A stretch of DNA of 33,578 nucleotides from Acidobacteriota bacterium (GCA_016213695.1 JACQZV010000117.1:1-33578), one strand, 5' to 3'; shown: positions 7,180 to 15,270, counted from the first letter of the stretch. Numbers and translations: made by a program. Notes: generated from the letters alone by a model not told the origin.

Positions 7180-9081
7180 CTACGCGCGTGTGAGCTTGGG
7201 CACCCAGGGGTCGTCGGCCCAGCCGGGACCGTGGCGCGCGACTTCGACGTCGATCAGGTACGGCTTGCCGTCGGCGTTCTTCCGGCGCGCGCGGCCGAGC
7301 GCCGCCCTGAGCTCCACCGGATTCTTCGCGCGCTCGCCGTCCACGCCGAAGCCCTTCGCAATCGACGACATGTCCATATCGGGCTTCCCGAGGTAGTCGT
7401 GGACGAACTTGTTCGCGTCAACCGAGCGCCCCGCCCCGCCGAGATTGGCCAGCGCGCGGTTGTGCGGGCCGCCGTACGCGTGGTTGTTGTAGATGACCAC
7501 GGTCACCGGCAGCTCGAGGCGCGCCATGTTCCAGAGCGCGGTCGGTCCGAAGATGAACGAGCCGTCGCCCTCGAGCAGCACCACCTGCTTGCCCGGACGC
7601 GCGAGCTGCACGCCGGCCGCCGTCCCGACGCCCGAGCCGAGATGCGCCGCGTAGTAGAAGAACAGCTCGCGCCCGCCGCGCGGGTCGAACTCGAAGCTGT
7701 GCGAAATCTCGAGCGAGCCGCCCTCGTGGACGATGATCCCGTCCTTGTCGGCCCACTGCGCCACTTCATACGTGACGCGGTCGGCTTCCATGGGGCTATT
7801 GTCCCAGTTCGGGTTGCGCGAGACGAGCGCCCGCAGCTGCCGGGCCCTGGCGCCGAACGCGCGGACGTCGGCGGCGCGCTCGGCCAGCCGCGCCTTCACC
7901 GCCGGCGTCAGCAGATCCTGCACCGCGGCAATCAGATCGTCAGTCCCGTAGGCCACATCCGCCACGAGCGGCGCGGCCGTCGTCATGACGTTGCCGATGC
8001 TCGCCGAGTCGTTGCGCATGTCGATGAACGGGATCTTGCGCGGGACGATCGGTGTCGTCGAGTTGTGCTGCAGCTTGTTGCCGATGTTGATGACGAGATC
8101 GGGCTCGGTCGGATAGGAGAGCGACGCGAGCGTGCCGCCCGGAAGGTTCCCCACCCAGAGCGGGTGCTGCTGCGGAAAGTTCGCGTACACCTGCCGCGCC
8201 TGCGTCACCGGCAGCGCCAGCAGCTCCGCGAGCTGCACGACCTTGTCGAACGCCCTGGCTTTGTAGATCTCGTCGCCGACGATGAGGACGGGGCGACGGG
8301 CCTCGACAAGCAGCTTCGCCGCGCGCTGCACTTCGGTCGGGTTCGGCCGGACGCGCATCCGCGGATCGACCTGGTCGTGCCGGATGATCTCGGCCGTGAA
8401 CTTTTCCTCCGTGAAATCGGAGTGCCAGTTCATGTAGGTCGGGCCGTAGGGCGGCGTCCAGGCCACCTTGAACGCGCGGCGCACCGTCTCGGGAATCTGT
8501 CCGGCCGCCTGCGCCGACCACGTGAGCTTCGTCATCGGCGCGGTGAGCTGCTCCTGCCCCGGCAGCTCCTCGAAGCCGTCGCGCCCGGCGGCCATCGATT
8601 CTTCGGTGCGGTACGAATAGAAGACGAGCGGCGTCTGCTCCTTCCAGCAGTTGAACATCTGGCCGAGCGCGTTGGTCAGCCCCACGACCGCCGCTTCCAT
8701 CACGATGGCCGGCTGGCCCGAGGCTTTGACGTAGCCGGCGGCCATCGCGGCGCCGGGGCCTTCGTGCGGCGTCAGGACGTACTGGAGCTGCGGCCGATCG
8801 ACGAGCGCTTCATAGAAATGCGCGTCCTCGCTGGCGGAGTTGCCGAAGATGTACTTCACGCCCGAGGCGATGAGCTGCTCGGCGAAGTGCGCACCGCCCG
8901 TGCCGGTGAAAAGACGGATCGCGTCTGGCGACGCCGGCGCGCCGGGGCTCTGCGCCAGGGCGGTGACGGATTCGAGAATCGAAGTCGCGGCGGCCGTCGT
9001 GACGCCGGTGGCCACGAGCCGGCGGACGAAGTCGCGGCGCGAGATGGTGTTGGTCAGCAGTTGCGCAACGAGGTTCTTCAT
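7180..9081 (-). CDS. Tat-exported thiamine-diphosphate-dependent enzyme, benzoylformate decarboxylase/acetolactate synthase superfamily
   Basis: This 633-residue enzyme has three ThDP-fold domains. The pyrimidine-binding domain carries the catalytic Glu107 in TPHEGPGAAM. The central domain is about residues 250-400. The diphosphate domain has GDG (505-507) and Asn-Asn (532-533) at the standard spacing for the metal and cofactor. The N-terminus is SRRDFVRRLVATG plus a hydrophobic Ala-rich stretch, a twin-arginine signal, so the folded holoenzyme would be exported; most relatives are cytoplasmic. Its ATG overlaps the stop of a small cytochrome c gene (ATGA). That coupling suggests decarboxylation or oxidation of a 2-oxo acid with electrons passed to the cytochrome, which is inference. 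The substrate cannot be read from the sequence. Confidence 0.85.
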   Translation of the reverse strand: MKNLVAQLLTNTISRRDFVRRLVATGVTTAAATSILESVTALAQSPGAPASPDAIRLFTGTGGAHFAEQLIASGVKYIFGNSASEDAHFYEALVDRPQLQYVLTPHEGPGAAMAAGYVKASGQPAIVMEAAVVGLTNALGQMFNCWKEQTPLVFYSYRTEESMAAGRDGFEELPGQEQLTAPMTKLTWSAQAAGQIPETVRRAFKVAWTPPYGPTYMNWHSDFTEEKFTAEIIRHDQVDPRMRVRPNPTEVQRAAKLLVEARRPVLIVGDEIYKARAFDKVVQLAELLALPVTQARQVYANFPQQHPLWVGNLPGGTLASLSYPTEPDLVINIGNKLQHNSTTPIVPRKIPFIDMRNDSASIGNVMTTAAPLVADVAYGTDDLIAAVQDLLTPAVKARLAERAADVRAFGARARQLRALVSRNPNWDNSPMEADRVTYEVAQWADKDGIIVHEGGSLEISHSFEFDPRGGRELFFYYAAHLGSGVGTAAGVQLARPGKQVVLLEGDGSFIFGPTALWNMARLELPVTVVIYNNHAYGGPHNRALANLGGAGRSVDANKFVHDYLGKPDMDMSSIAKGFGVDGERAKNPVELRAALGRARRKNADGKPYLIDVEVARHGPGWADDPWVPKLTRA

Positions 9082-9386
9082 TTCACTGGTCCTCGTGTTT
9101 CGGCCAGAAACGCGGCCATGGCGGTGATTTCTTCGGGGGTCCAGAGGGCGCCGCGGCCGACCATGCGGTAGAGCGTGCTCTCCCACGACCGGCGGTCCTG
9201 GCGCAGCGCGCCCCACATGCTGGCCTGGTGGCACTGGAAGCACCGGCGCTGCAGGATTTCCTTGCCCGACGCCGCGGGCGCCACCCCGGCCTGGCCGGCC
9301 TGAAGGCCGGCCCCCACGACCGGTCGCGACGTCGCCAGGATCGAAACGAACAGCACGAGCGCGGCGGCTCGGATAGCCAGTTTCAT
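9078..9386 (-). CDS. Small exported c-type cytochrome, partner of the ThDP enzyme
   Basis: This is a 102-residue monohaem cytochrome. The signal peptide is MKLAIRAAALVLFVSILATS. The haem motif is CFQCH, followed by a compact domain whose Trp-, Tyr- and Met-containing helices (SWESTLYRMVGRGALWTPEE, MAAFLAETRG) fit the short subunits found beside periplasmic dehydrogenases. Between signal and haem is a Gly/Ala-rich linker (VVGAGLQAGQAG) encoded by a palindromic repeat. The TGA stop overlaps the ATG of the ThDP gene by four bases, so the cytochrome is made first and translation is coupled. A proposed role as electron acceptor of that enzyme follows from the coupling only. Confidence 0.82.
   Translation of the reverse strand: MKLAIRAAALVLFVSILATSRPVVGAGLQAGQAGVAPAASGKEILQRRCFQCHQASMWGALRQDRRSWESTLYRMVGRGALWTPEEITAMAAFLAETRGPVK
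9293..9312. repeat. Palindromic repeat inside the small cytochrome gene
   Basis: GGCCGGCCTGAAGGCCGGCC is a near-perfect hairpin with the same CTGAAG centre as the dispersed repeats. It is read in frame as part of the linker after the signal peptide, where extra residues would do no harm. Confidence 0.65.
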
Positions 9387-9408
9387 GGGGGAAAGACTAC
9401 AACAAATT

Positions 9409-9447
9409 CAGGCCTCAGGCTTCAGGCTTTGGGCTTCAGGCTTCAGC
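9409..9447. repeat. Short degenerate tandem repeat (TTCAGGC units)
   Basis: The gap between the metallo-beta-lactamase-fold gene and the cytochrome gene holds repeated CTTCAGG/CTTTGGG heptamers. The run enters the 3' end of the lactamase-fold gene. A similar tract lies at 30554-30592. I see no gene in it. Confidence 0.6.
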
Positions 9448-10348
9448 GGCCCGGGGCGCTGAGGGTCTTGTAGGCGTTGGCGATGTTGACGTCGTTATCC
9501 TCGTCGTACTCGATCCACTCCCTGAACTCGTCCATGATCTTCGCCGCCTGAAGCTCGTCCAGCGTCCGGCCCGCCTTGATCCCCTGCGAGACCCGGGCGG
9601 CGATCTGCTCGAAATACCGGCGGTGGTCGGCGATGTCGCGCCTGGTCCCGACGGGGCCGTGCCCCGGCGCCGCGATGTCGAAGTCGAGCGCCTCCACCCG
9701 CTTGAGCGCGTTCACGTACTCCTCGATGGGCGCGCCGTTCCCCATCGTGTTCGAGCCGGGCACGGTCCTGACCGCCATGAAGTCGGCGCCAAAGACGACG
9801 CGCTCGGCCGGGAAGTGGAGGATGGTCAGATCGGGCGCGTGGCCGGTGCGTCCCGCGTAGATCATCTCGACGCGTCTACCGCCGAGCGCGATCGTGCGGC
9901 GATCGCGGTAGGTGGACTCCGGCGGAAGCACCGCCGCGTAGCGCTTCGCCGCGACCGCGTTCTGTCCCGCCGCCGCCGCGAGCGCGGCGGCGAAATTCTC
10001 GTGCCCGACGATCTCCGCCGTGTCGTTGAACACCGCCGCGCCCGACGCGTGGTCCTGATGGTGGTGGCTGTACAGCACGTAGCGGACCGGCGCGTTCGGA
10101 AAGCGCGCGGTAAGCTGCGCCTTGAGCCAGGTCGCCGCGTCCGCGCTGATCGGATCCGCCAGGATGATCCCCGCCGGCGTCACCAGGAACATCGTGTAGT
10201 GGTCGCTGTCCTGGACGCGGTAGAGGTCGCCCGCGATGCGCGTGATCGCCCGAACGGGCGGACGCTGCGGCTGCTGCGCCGACACGGGCAGCGTCATGGC
10301 GAGCGCCAGGCAGGCCACAGGCACGCCGAACGGGAAGCGGATGGTCAT
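9443..10348 (-). CDS. Exported metallo-beta-lactamase-fold hydrolase
   Basis: This 301-residue protein has a signal peptide (MTIRFPFGVPVACLALAMTL, cleavage near VSA-QQ). The fold begins with IAGDLYRVQDSDHYTMFLVT. The zinc motif is SHHHQDH, the HxHxDH signature. Later ligands fit GHE, the Asp in VVFGADFM and the His in PGHGPVG. The type resembles generic periplasmic MBL hydrolases (quinoprotein-relay or SoxH-like proteins) more than true beta-lactamases. A substrate cannot be assigned, and antibiotic resistance should not be inferred. The ATG at 10348 directly precedes the signal; an upstream in-frame ATG at 10369 would add seven residues and spoil its N-terminus. It lies on the same strand as the cytochrome/ThDP pair, 57 bases upstream of it. 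Confidence 0.82.
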   Translation of the reverse strand: MTIRFPFGVPVACLALAMTLPVSAQQPQRPPVRAITRIAGDLYRVQDSDHYTMFLVTPAGIILADPISADAATWLKAQLTARFPNAPVRYVLYSHHHQDHASGAAVFNDTAEIVGHENFAAALAAAAGQNAVAAKRYAAVLPPESTYRDRRTIALGGRRVEMIYAGRTGHAPDLTILHFPAERVVFGADFMAVRTVPGSNTMGNGAPIEEYVNALKRVEALDFDIAAPGHGPVGTRRDIADHRRYFEQIAARVSQGIKAGRTLDELQAAKIMDEFREWIEYDEDNDVNIANAYKTLSAPGR

Positions 10349-10406
10349 AGGAGACGAATGATACGTCATCGGGCGTGGGGCTCCGGGCGTTGGGCCGTGG
10401 GCTGTC

Positions 10407-10435
10407 TTGATCTCGGCGCCCGGTGCGCCTAGGCT
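10407..10435 (+). promoter_or_regulatory. Probable sigma-70-type promoter for the binding-protein-like gene at 10457
   Basis: TTGATC (10407-10412) and TAGGCT (10430-10435) are separated by exactly 17 bases. A GGAG ribosome site (10443-10446) lies ten bases before the ATG at 10457. The match to consensus is moderate. Confidence 0.45.
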
Positions 10436-10456
10436 ATTGGACCGGAGCAGATACCC

Positions 10457-11380
10457 ATGAGCATGGCCGTCCAGGATCCAACGAAGCGCACAACCAAGGT
10501 TGCCGTCATGAACGCGGTGCACGACCTGCCGGTGCTGGTCGCGCGCGACAAGGGCTATTTCAGGGACGAGGGGCTCGACATCGAGTTCGTCACGACCCCC
10601 GGGATGGCCCAGGTGACGACGTCGCATACGGTCAAGTTCGAGACGGTGTTCGACCGTCCGCTCGACTCCGTCTACAACGAAGGCGGCATCGACCAGTACC
10701 GCATGTGCGAGTGGGGCATCATGAAACGCGCCGTCGAGGCGAACACCGCGGGCATCCGCCGCCGCCGGATTGTCGCTCTCGGCGCGTCGATGTCGAAGTT
10801 CGCCATCGTCGTGAACAAGGGCTCGACGATCTACGAGCCCGAGATGCTCAAGGACAAGCTCATCTCCGTGACGCCGAACAACGGCTCGCACTTCACGATG
10901 CTGAAGATGGTGGAAGGCTTCCTCGAACCGCAGCACGTGAAGACGACCAACGCCGGGACGATGCCGAAGCGGATCGAGGCGCTCAAGCGCGGCGACGTCG
11001 CGGCCGTCGTGTTGATGGAACCCTGGATCAGTGTGGCGCAGAAGGAAGGGCTCCGCATTCTCATCGAATCGCACTCGACGCGCAGCGAGGCGGCCTCCGA
11101 CGAGGTGGACGCCGCGACGCTCAGGGCGATGTTCCAGGCGCAGGCGCGCGCCGTCGAGGACATCGAGCACGACCCGACGCCGTACGTCAAGTACCTGATC
11201 GCGGAAACAGGCGGCCGGCTCGAAGCGAAGGAGTTCCACGCGTGGCGGCTGCTGCACGCGGCGCCGCAGCCCTACACGCGCGAGCGATGGGACGACACCT
11301 ACAACTGGACGGTCAAATGGAACATGACCGTGCCGGGCGCGACGTTCGAGAACACGGTCGACAACCGCGCCTGGCAGTAG
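10457..11380 (+). CDS. NMT1/THI5-like periplasmic-binding-protein-fold protein without export signal
   Basis: This 307-residue protein resembles ABC-importer substrate-binding proteins of the NMT1/SsuA type: VAVMNAVHDLPVLVARDKGY and FRDEGLDIEFV at the start, then VVNKGSTIYEPEMLKDKLIS and VVLMEPWISVAQKEG. It has no signal peptide, lipobox or Tat motif, because the conserved strand begins at residue 13. It is therefore probably cytoplasmic and may be an enzyme rather than a transporter part. A precedent in this window is the 4,5-dihydroxyphthalate decarboxylase homologue at 26495, a family with the same binding-protein fold that works in the cytoplasm. It is alone on the plus strand, beyond the end of the large minus-strand cluster. 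A second ATG at 10463 is possible. Confidence 0.75.
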   Translation: MSMAVQDPTKRTTKVAVMNAVHDLPVLVARDKGYFRDEGLDIEFVTTPGMAQVTTSHTVKFETVFDRPLDSVYNEGGIDQYRMCEWGIMKRAVEANTAGIRRRRIVALGASMSKFAIVVNKGSTIYEPEMLKDKLISVTPNNGSHFTMLKMVEGFLEPQHVKTTNAGTMPKRIEALKRGDVAAVVLMEPWISVAQKEGLRILIESHSTRSEAASDEVDAATLRAMFQAQARAVEDIEHDPTPYVKYLIAETGGRLEAKEFHAWRLLHAAPQPYTRERWDDTYNWTVKWNMTVPGATFENTVDNRAWQ

Positions 11381-11464
11381 CGCGATCACGTACCGCCGAG
11401 ACGCCGAGAATGGGCCGAGAATGGACTGGCCCGGTGCCTCTGTGCCTCGGTGTTCTGTCGCGGC

Positions 11465-12490
11465 TCAGTCCTGAGAACCGCCGCGCTTGATGAACGTCGC
11501 TTCGAACAGCCCGACCCACTTCGGCGATTCATCGAGCGTACGAGCGGGATCGGTCTGGAGAATCCTGATACCCCGGAGCGGCGAGATCACCTTCGTGTTG
11601 CTCGGCACGTAGTCCATGCCCACGAAGTACTGCTGCGCCTCCTCGCTGAGCAGGTAGTCGTAGAAGAGGCGCGCGGCCTTCGGGTGCGGCGCCTGGCGCG
11701 CCACGCCGACGCCGTTCGAGCGCGCGATGGCCGGCTCGAGCGCGATCCAGTCGATCGGCGCCCCCTTCTTCTTCGCCTGCTCGGGCATGTAGTTGTAGAT
11801 GGTGAGCGCGAGCGGCACCTCGCCCGAGATCACCATGTTGGTGAGCAGCGTGTGCCCGAGACGCACGAAGACGCCGTTGGTCGCGACGAGCGTGCGGAAG
11901 AACCGCAGCCCTGTGTCGCCGCCCCCCATGACGTCGACCACCGAGGCGAACCAGTCCTGGTCCTTCGCCTCGATGCCGATCTTACCCTTCCATTTCGGGT
12001 CGAGCAGATCGGCGTACGACCTCGGCAGGTCGTCCCTCTTGAGCAGCTTCGTGTTGTAGGCCTGCACCCACACCGAGAGGAGCGTCGCCGCCCACTGTCT
12101 GTGCGGCGGCACCGAGCCGGGCTGCAGGTCGGCGTGGAGCGGCGAGTCGGTCGGCGCCAGGATCCGCTCGCGCGCGAGCGCCTCCATCTCGGGCGCGCCG
12201 GCGTGGATCACGTCCACGTCGTAGCGCTTCGCGGCGTGCTCGGACACCGTGCGCTGCAGCACGTTGTCGGTGCCGGCGCGCCAGACGTTGACGCGGATGC
12301 CGTACTTCGCCTCGAACGGGCGCAGGAGCGTCGGGAGGTCCTTCTCGGCGATGGTGGTATAGAGGGTGAGCGTGCCTTCGTGCTGTTCGGCGCCGGTCCT
12401 CCCGGTGCGCGTCCCGCCGCAGCCGAGCGCGACGAGCGCGACGGCTGTCAGCGTCCAGATCCGAACAGATCGGTATAGAGGTTCTTCCAC
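11465..12490 (-). CDS. Extracellular solute-binding lipoprotein, Fe(III)/organic-anion ABC family (SBP 1)
   Basis: This 341-residue binding protein is exported as a lipoprotein: after an uncleaved-looking MEEPLYRSVRIW the hydrophobic stretch ends in VALGC, with Cys24 the lipidation site. The domain begins GTLTLYTTIAEKDLPTLLRP and contains VQAYNTKLLKRDDLPRSYAD and LLDPKWKGKIGIE, diagnostic of the AfuA/FutA/ThiB-type group. The paired Tyr typical of FbpA-type iron binders is not seen; the segment reads TIYNYMPEQ. The ligand may thus be an organic acid or chelate rather than bare iron. The GTG start at 12490 overlaps the end of the next binding-protein gene by 43 bases. It is the last gene of the directon and is paralogous to SBP 2 and SBP 3. 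Confidence 0.85.
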   Translation of the reverse strand: MEEPLYRSVRIWTLTAVALVALGCGGTRTGRTGAEQHEGTLTLYTTIAEKDLPTLLRPFEAKYGIRVNVWRAGTDNVLQRTVSEHAAKRYDVDVIHAGAPEMEALARERILAPTDSPLHADLQPGSVPPHRQWAATLLSVWVQAYNTKLLKRDDLPRSYADLLDPKWKGKIGIEAKDQDWFASVVDVMGGGDTGLRFFRTLVATNGVFVRLGHTLLTNMVISGEVPLALTIYNYMPEQAKKKGAPIDWIALEPAIARSNGVGVARQAPHPKAARLFYDYLLSEEAQQYFVGMDYVPSNTKVISPLRGIRILQTDPARTLDESPKWVGLFEATFIKRGGSQD

Positions 12491-13506
12491 TTGTCGTACT
12501 CGTCGAGCGAAACGCTCGCGTCGACGAACGTCATCGGCACCTTGTTGAGCGGGGTGTCAATCAGCTTGCTCGTCGGGACGAACTCGCGGTCGGCGATGAC
12601 TTGCTGCCCCTCGGGGCTCAGCTCGAACTCGTAGAAGAGGAGCGCGGCGTGCGGGTGGGGCGCGTGGCTCGCCACGCCGACGCCGTTCGGCCGCGCGATG
12701 GCGTTGCCGATGGTGAACCAGTCGATCGGCGCGCCCTCCGCCCGGAGCTGCTCGGCCTTGTAGTTGTAGACGGTGAGCGCGACCGGCACTTCGCCCGAGG
12801 CCACCAGCTGCGTCAGCAGCGTGTGGCCCTTGCGCACCGACATGCCGTTGGCGGCGACGATCTGGCGGAACAGCGTCTGCGCGCGCGCCTCGCCGATGGT
12901 CCCGGACACGCCGGCCAGCCAGTCGGAGTCCTCCTGCTCGATGCCGAGCTTCCCTTTCCACTTCGGGTCGAGCAGGTCGTCCCACGTCTTCGGCAGGTCT
13001 TCCTTCCGGATCTGCTTCGTGTTGTAGGCCTGCACGAAGACGTTGAGCCGCGTGCCGACCCACCGGCCGTGCGGCTGGATCGCGGGCGGAATGAGCTCGG
13101 CATGATGCGGGCTCTTCACGACGTGCAGTACCTGCTCGCGCGCGAGACCCTCGAGCTCAGGGCCGTTGGTCTCGACCACGTCGACGGTGTAGCGCCCGGC
13201 GCGGGTCTCCTGGAGCGCACGGTTGAGCACCGCCTCGGAGCCGGCACGCCAGATGCTCGCCTTGATGCCGTACTTCTTTTCGTACGCTTCGACGACGGGG
13301 CCGAGGTCGGTGGTCTGGGCGGACGTGTACACGCTCAGCTCGCCCTCGCGGCGTGCGCCGGCGATGAGCTTCTGCAGGCGGTCGGCGCCCTCGTACTGCG
13401 CCAGGTCCTCCATCGCCGTGCCGGCCGGCGGCGCGGGCGAGGCCGGGCCGCATCCCGCGGCGACCGCGGCAAGCGCGAGGGAGAACACCAGAAGGCAGCG
13501 TGTCAT
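12448..13506 (-). CDS. Extracellular solute-binding lipoprotein (SBP 2)
   Basis: This is a 352-residue lipoprotein: MTRCLLVFSLALAAVAAGC, with Cys19 in the lipobox. An Ala/Pro-rich tether follows, then the binding domain (GELSVYTSAQTTDLGPVVEA, FVQAYNTKQIRKEDLPKTWD, LLDPKWKGKLGIEQED). It is a close paralogue of SBP 1 and more distant from SBP 3; all keep the ARPNGVGVA/ARSNGVGVA-type hinge motif. The ligand loop reads TVYNYKAEQ, with no adjacent Tyr pair. Its 3' end overlaps the start of SBP 1 by 43 bases. A copy of the second repeat family lies just upstream of its start, between it and the bicupin gene. Confidence 0.87.
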   Translation of the reverse strand: MTRCLLVFSLALAAVAAGCGPASPAPPAGTAMEDLAQYEGADRLQKLIAGARREGELSVYTSAQTTDLGPVVEAYEKKYGIKASIWRAGSEAVLNRALQETRAGRYTVDVVETNGPELEGLAREQVLHVVKSPHHAELIPPAIQPHGRWVGTRLNVFVQAYNTKQIRKEDLPKTWDDLLDPKWKGKLGIEQEDSDWLAGVSGTIGEARAQTLFRQIVAANGMSVRKGHTLLTQLVASGEVPVALTVYNYKAEQLRAEGAPIDWFTIGNAIARPNGVGVASHAPHPHAALLFYEFELSPEGQQVIADREFVPTSKLIDTPLNKVPMTFVDASVSLDEYDKWKNLYTDLFGSGR

Positions 13507-13514
13507 CAGATCTC

Positions 13515-13547
13515 CGCCGGGTCCGCTTCGCGCGACCCGGCCTACGT
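13515..13547. repeat. Second repeat family, copy between the bicupin and SBP 2 genes
   Basis: GCCGGGTCCGC...GCGACCCGGC, followed by CTACGT, forms a stem of about ten bases with a short loop. It overlaps the last codons of the bicupin gene. Related copies lie at 17005-17041, 18456-18482 and 28366-28404. Confidence 0.65.
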
Positions 13548-14669
13548 CCGCTGGAGCCGCGCCGGCGGCAGCTCGGCGAGCTCCGCGTCGTACGCCTTCT
13601 CCATCCGCGGCTCGAGGCCGCGCGCGGCGAGCGCGTCCCGGAACCACTGCCGGATGCGCGGCGACTCGTCAGCATAGTCGATCTGGTCGCCGCCGACGCG
13701 CCTCGAGATCCACGCCTTCGGCACGCCCTGCGCGTTGCGGATCGAAACCCCCTCGGCCTTGAACGCGAGGTACCGCGCGGCGGTCGTCCCGGTGTTGAAG
13801 TGCTGGTGGAACCAGAGGTTCGGCGGCACGATGAGCGATCCTTCCTTCCACTCGTACCGCCGCGGTTCCTCTCCCTCTGGCCACATGAGGCTGTAGCCCT
13901 CGCCGCTCATGATGATGACGTGCGCGCCGGGACCGTGGGCGTGCGCCTTCTTGTAGGTGCCGACCGGGAACTGCGAGATGTGGCTGTTCATGTGGCCGCG
14001 CGCCATGCTGAAGCGGATGTGCCCGCCGCCGGCGCCGCGTTCGGCCGCCGCGACCAGCGGCAGGTTGATCGCGTCGGCCACGAAGTTGGTGTCGAGCAGG
14101 AGCCCGCGCTGCTCCCCCGTGCCCGAGAAGTAGCTCGGCTCGCCGTTGAAGCGGTCGGTGAAGTCGTACGCCGTGTGGAAGACGAAGTCGAGGTCGCCGA
14201 ACGCGTTGATGACGACCGGCGCGTTGGTCACCGCCACGTAGCGCGCCGGCTCGACGCCCGACCCGTTGAAGTGCTGGTGCCAGGCGTTGAGTGGAACGGC
14301 GAACATGGCGCCCGTTTTCCACTCGAACGTGATCCGCCGGCCGGCGTCGTTCCACACCGAGGTCGACCCGCGGCCGTCGAGGACGTAGATCATCTCCTCG
14401 TAGAGCTGCCGCTGCGGCGCGAGGTCCCCGCCGGGCGGGATCTCGCAGACGTAGCAGTCGTTCGACGTGCGGGAGGCGTCGTGGTTGAGGAAGACGCCGC
14501 GCCCGCCGCGCCGCGGCCACGCCTTCAGCTCCACCGTGTGGAGATCGGGCACGTAGAGGGAACTGATGATATCGAGCCCCTCCGCGCGCACCCAGCGCGT
14601 GTAGGGGGTCTCCTTCTCGGCGGCGAACTTGCCGGCGAGCGCGTCGGACACGACGGCGTCTCTGGCCAT
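13542..14669 (-). CDS. Bicupin protein, possible dioxygenase-like
   Basis: This 375-residue protein has two cupin barrels. In the first, the usual HxH metal motif is replaced by Gln-x-Gln (APQRQLYEEMIYVLDG), though its second motif is AWHQHFN. In the second barrel both motifs are present: AHAHGPGAHVIIMSG and WFHQHFN. Metal binding is therefore likely in barrel 2. Length and two-barrel layout recall gentisate 1,2-dioxygenase and related ring-cleaving bicupins, but I cannot show that activity. The HQHFN signature is shared with the other cupins of this cluster. Its start overlaps the stop of the upstream cupin by one base (TAATG), so the pair is coupled. No signal peptide is present, so it acts in the cytoplasm. 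Confidence 0.85.
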   Translation of the reverse strand: MARDAVVSDALAGKFAAEKETPYTRWVRAEGLDIISSLYVPDLHTVELKAWPRRGGRGVFLNHDASRTSNDCYVCEIPPGGDLAPQRQLYEEMIYVLDGRGSTSVWNDAGRRITFEWKTGAMFAVPLNAWHQHFNGSGVEPARYVAVTNAPVVINAFGDLDFVFHTAYDFTDRFNGEPSYFSGTGEQRGLLLDTNFVADAINLPLVAAAERGAGGGHIRFSMARGHMNSHISQFPVGTYKKAHAHGPGAHVIIMSGEGYSLMWPEGEEPRRYEWKEGSLIVPPNLWFHQHFNTGTTAARYLAFKAEGVSIRNAQGVPKAWISRRVGGDQIDYADESPRIRQWFRDALAARGLEPRMEKAYDAELAELPPARLQRT

Positions 14670-15220
14670 TAGTCGTCGTGGTTGAAATCGGCTTCTTCGT
14701 CGCGCGCGCGGAAGCCTTCGGCGCCCGGCGCCGGCTCCTTCGGCCTCGGCTCCACCTGCTGCTGGAAGAGCATGTTCATGAACATGAACATCGGCTTCGT
14801 CTTCAGCACGAGCGCGCGCGCCGGCCGGGTCGCGCTGGCGTTGAAGTGCTGGTGCACGCAGTTGTTGTGCACCACAACCGCGTCGCCCGCCTTCCAGTCG
14901 TAGCGGATGCCGTCGTGGATCTCGTAGCCCTCGCCGTCGAGGATGTAGAACGCCGCCTCGTTGACGTGGCCGTGCTTCTGGTTGCGGCCGCCGGGGGCGT
15001 ACTCCTCGAGGTGGATGTGCAGCGTCTGCGTCACGCCGTCCACCGGCTCGACGTAGTGCCGGCTGAACGCCTGCGGGCCGTCGTTGAAGCTCATCTCGCG
15101 CCCCTTGACCACGCGCGGCATCGCGCGCAGGCGCGCGAGCTCATCCCGGAGGTTGTAGTGCCCCTCGATCCCGCGGACGAAGACGCGCGGCTTCCTGCTG
15201 AAATGCGATTCCTTGCCCAT
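14669..15220 (-). CDS. Single-domain cupin protein (cupin C)
   Basis: This 183-residue cytoplasmic cupin has the metal motif KHGHVNEAAFYILDGEG. The Glu lies one position early compared with the usual HxHx3-4E spacing. The second motif is CVHQHFN. The N-terminal 60 residues (RVFVRGIEGHYNLRDELARL, RAMPRVVKGREM) are a family-specific arm. The C-terminus is charged (RPKEPAPGAEGFRARDEEAD). It is nearly co-linear with the cupin at 17078-17647, so the two arose by duplication within the cluster. The one-base overlap with the bicupin gene suggests a stoichiometric pair. The reaction is unknown; dioxygenase, isomerase or sensor are all possible for this fold. Confidence 0.85.
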   Translation of the reverse strand: MGKESHFSRKPRVFVRGIEGHYNLRDELARLRAMPRVVKGREMSFNDGPQAFSRHYVEPVDGVTQTLHIHLEEYAPGGRNQKHGHVNEAAFYILDGEGYEIHDGIRYDWKAGDAVVVHNNCVHQHFNASATRPARALVLKTKPMFMFMNMLFQQQVEPRPKEPAPGAEGFRARDEEADFNHDD

Positions 15221-15270
15221 TCTTCAATCAACTCCAGACGCCTGAAGCCCACAGCCCGAGGCCCATCGCC

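Noticed and set aside
7231..9171. 646-residue plus-strand frame opposite the ThDP enzyme
   Set aside because: Arg/Val/Asp-rich shadow of a gene with intact cofactor motifs; no family pattern of its own.
9443..10348. Antibiotic-resistance beta-lactamase
   Set aside because: Only the broad metallo-hydrolase fold is supported; many such exported proteins have other substrates.
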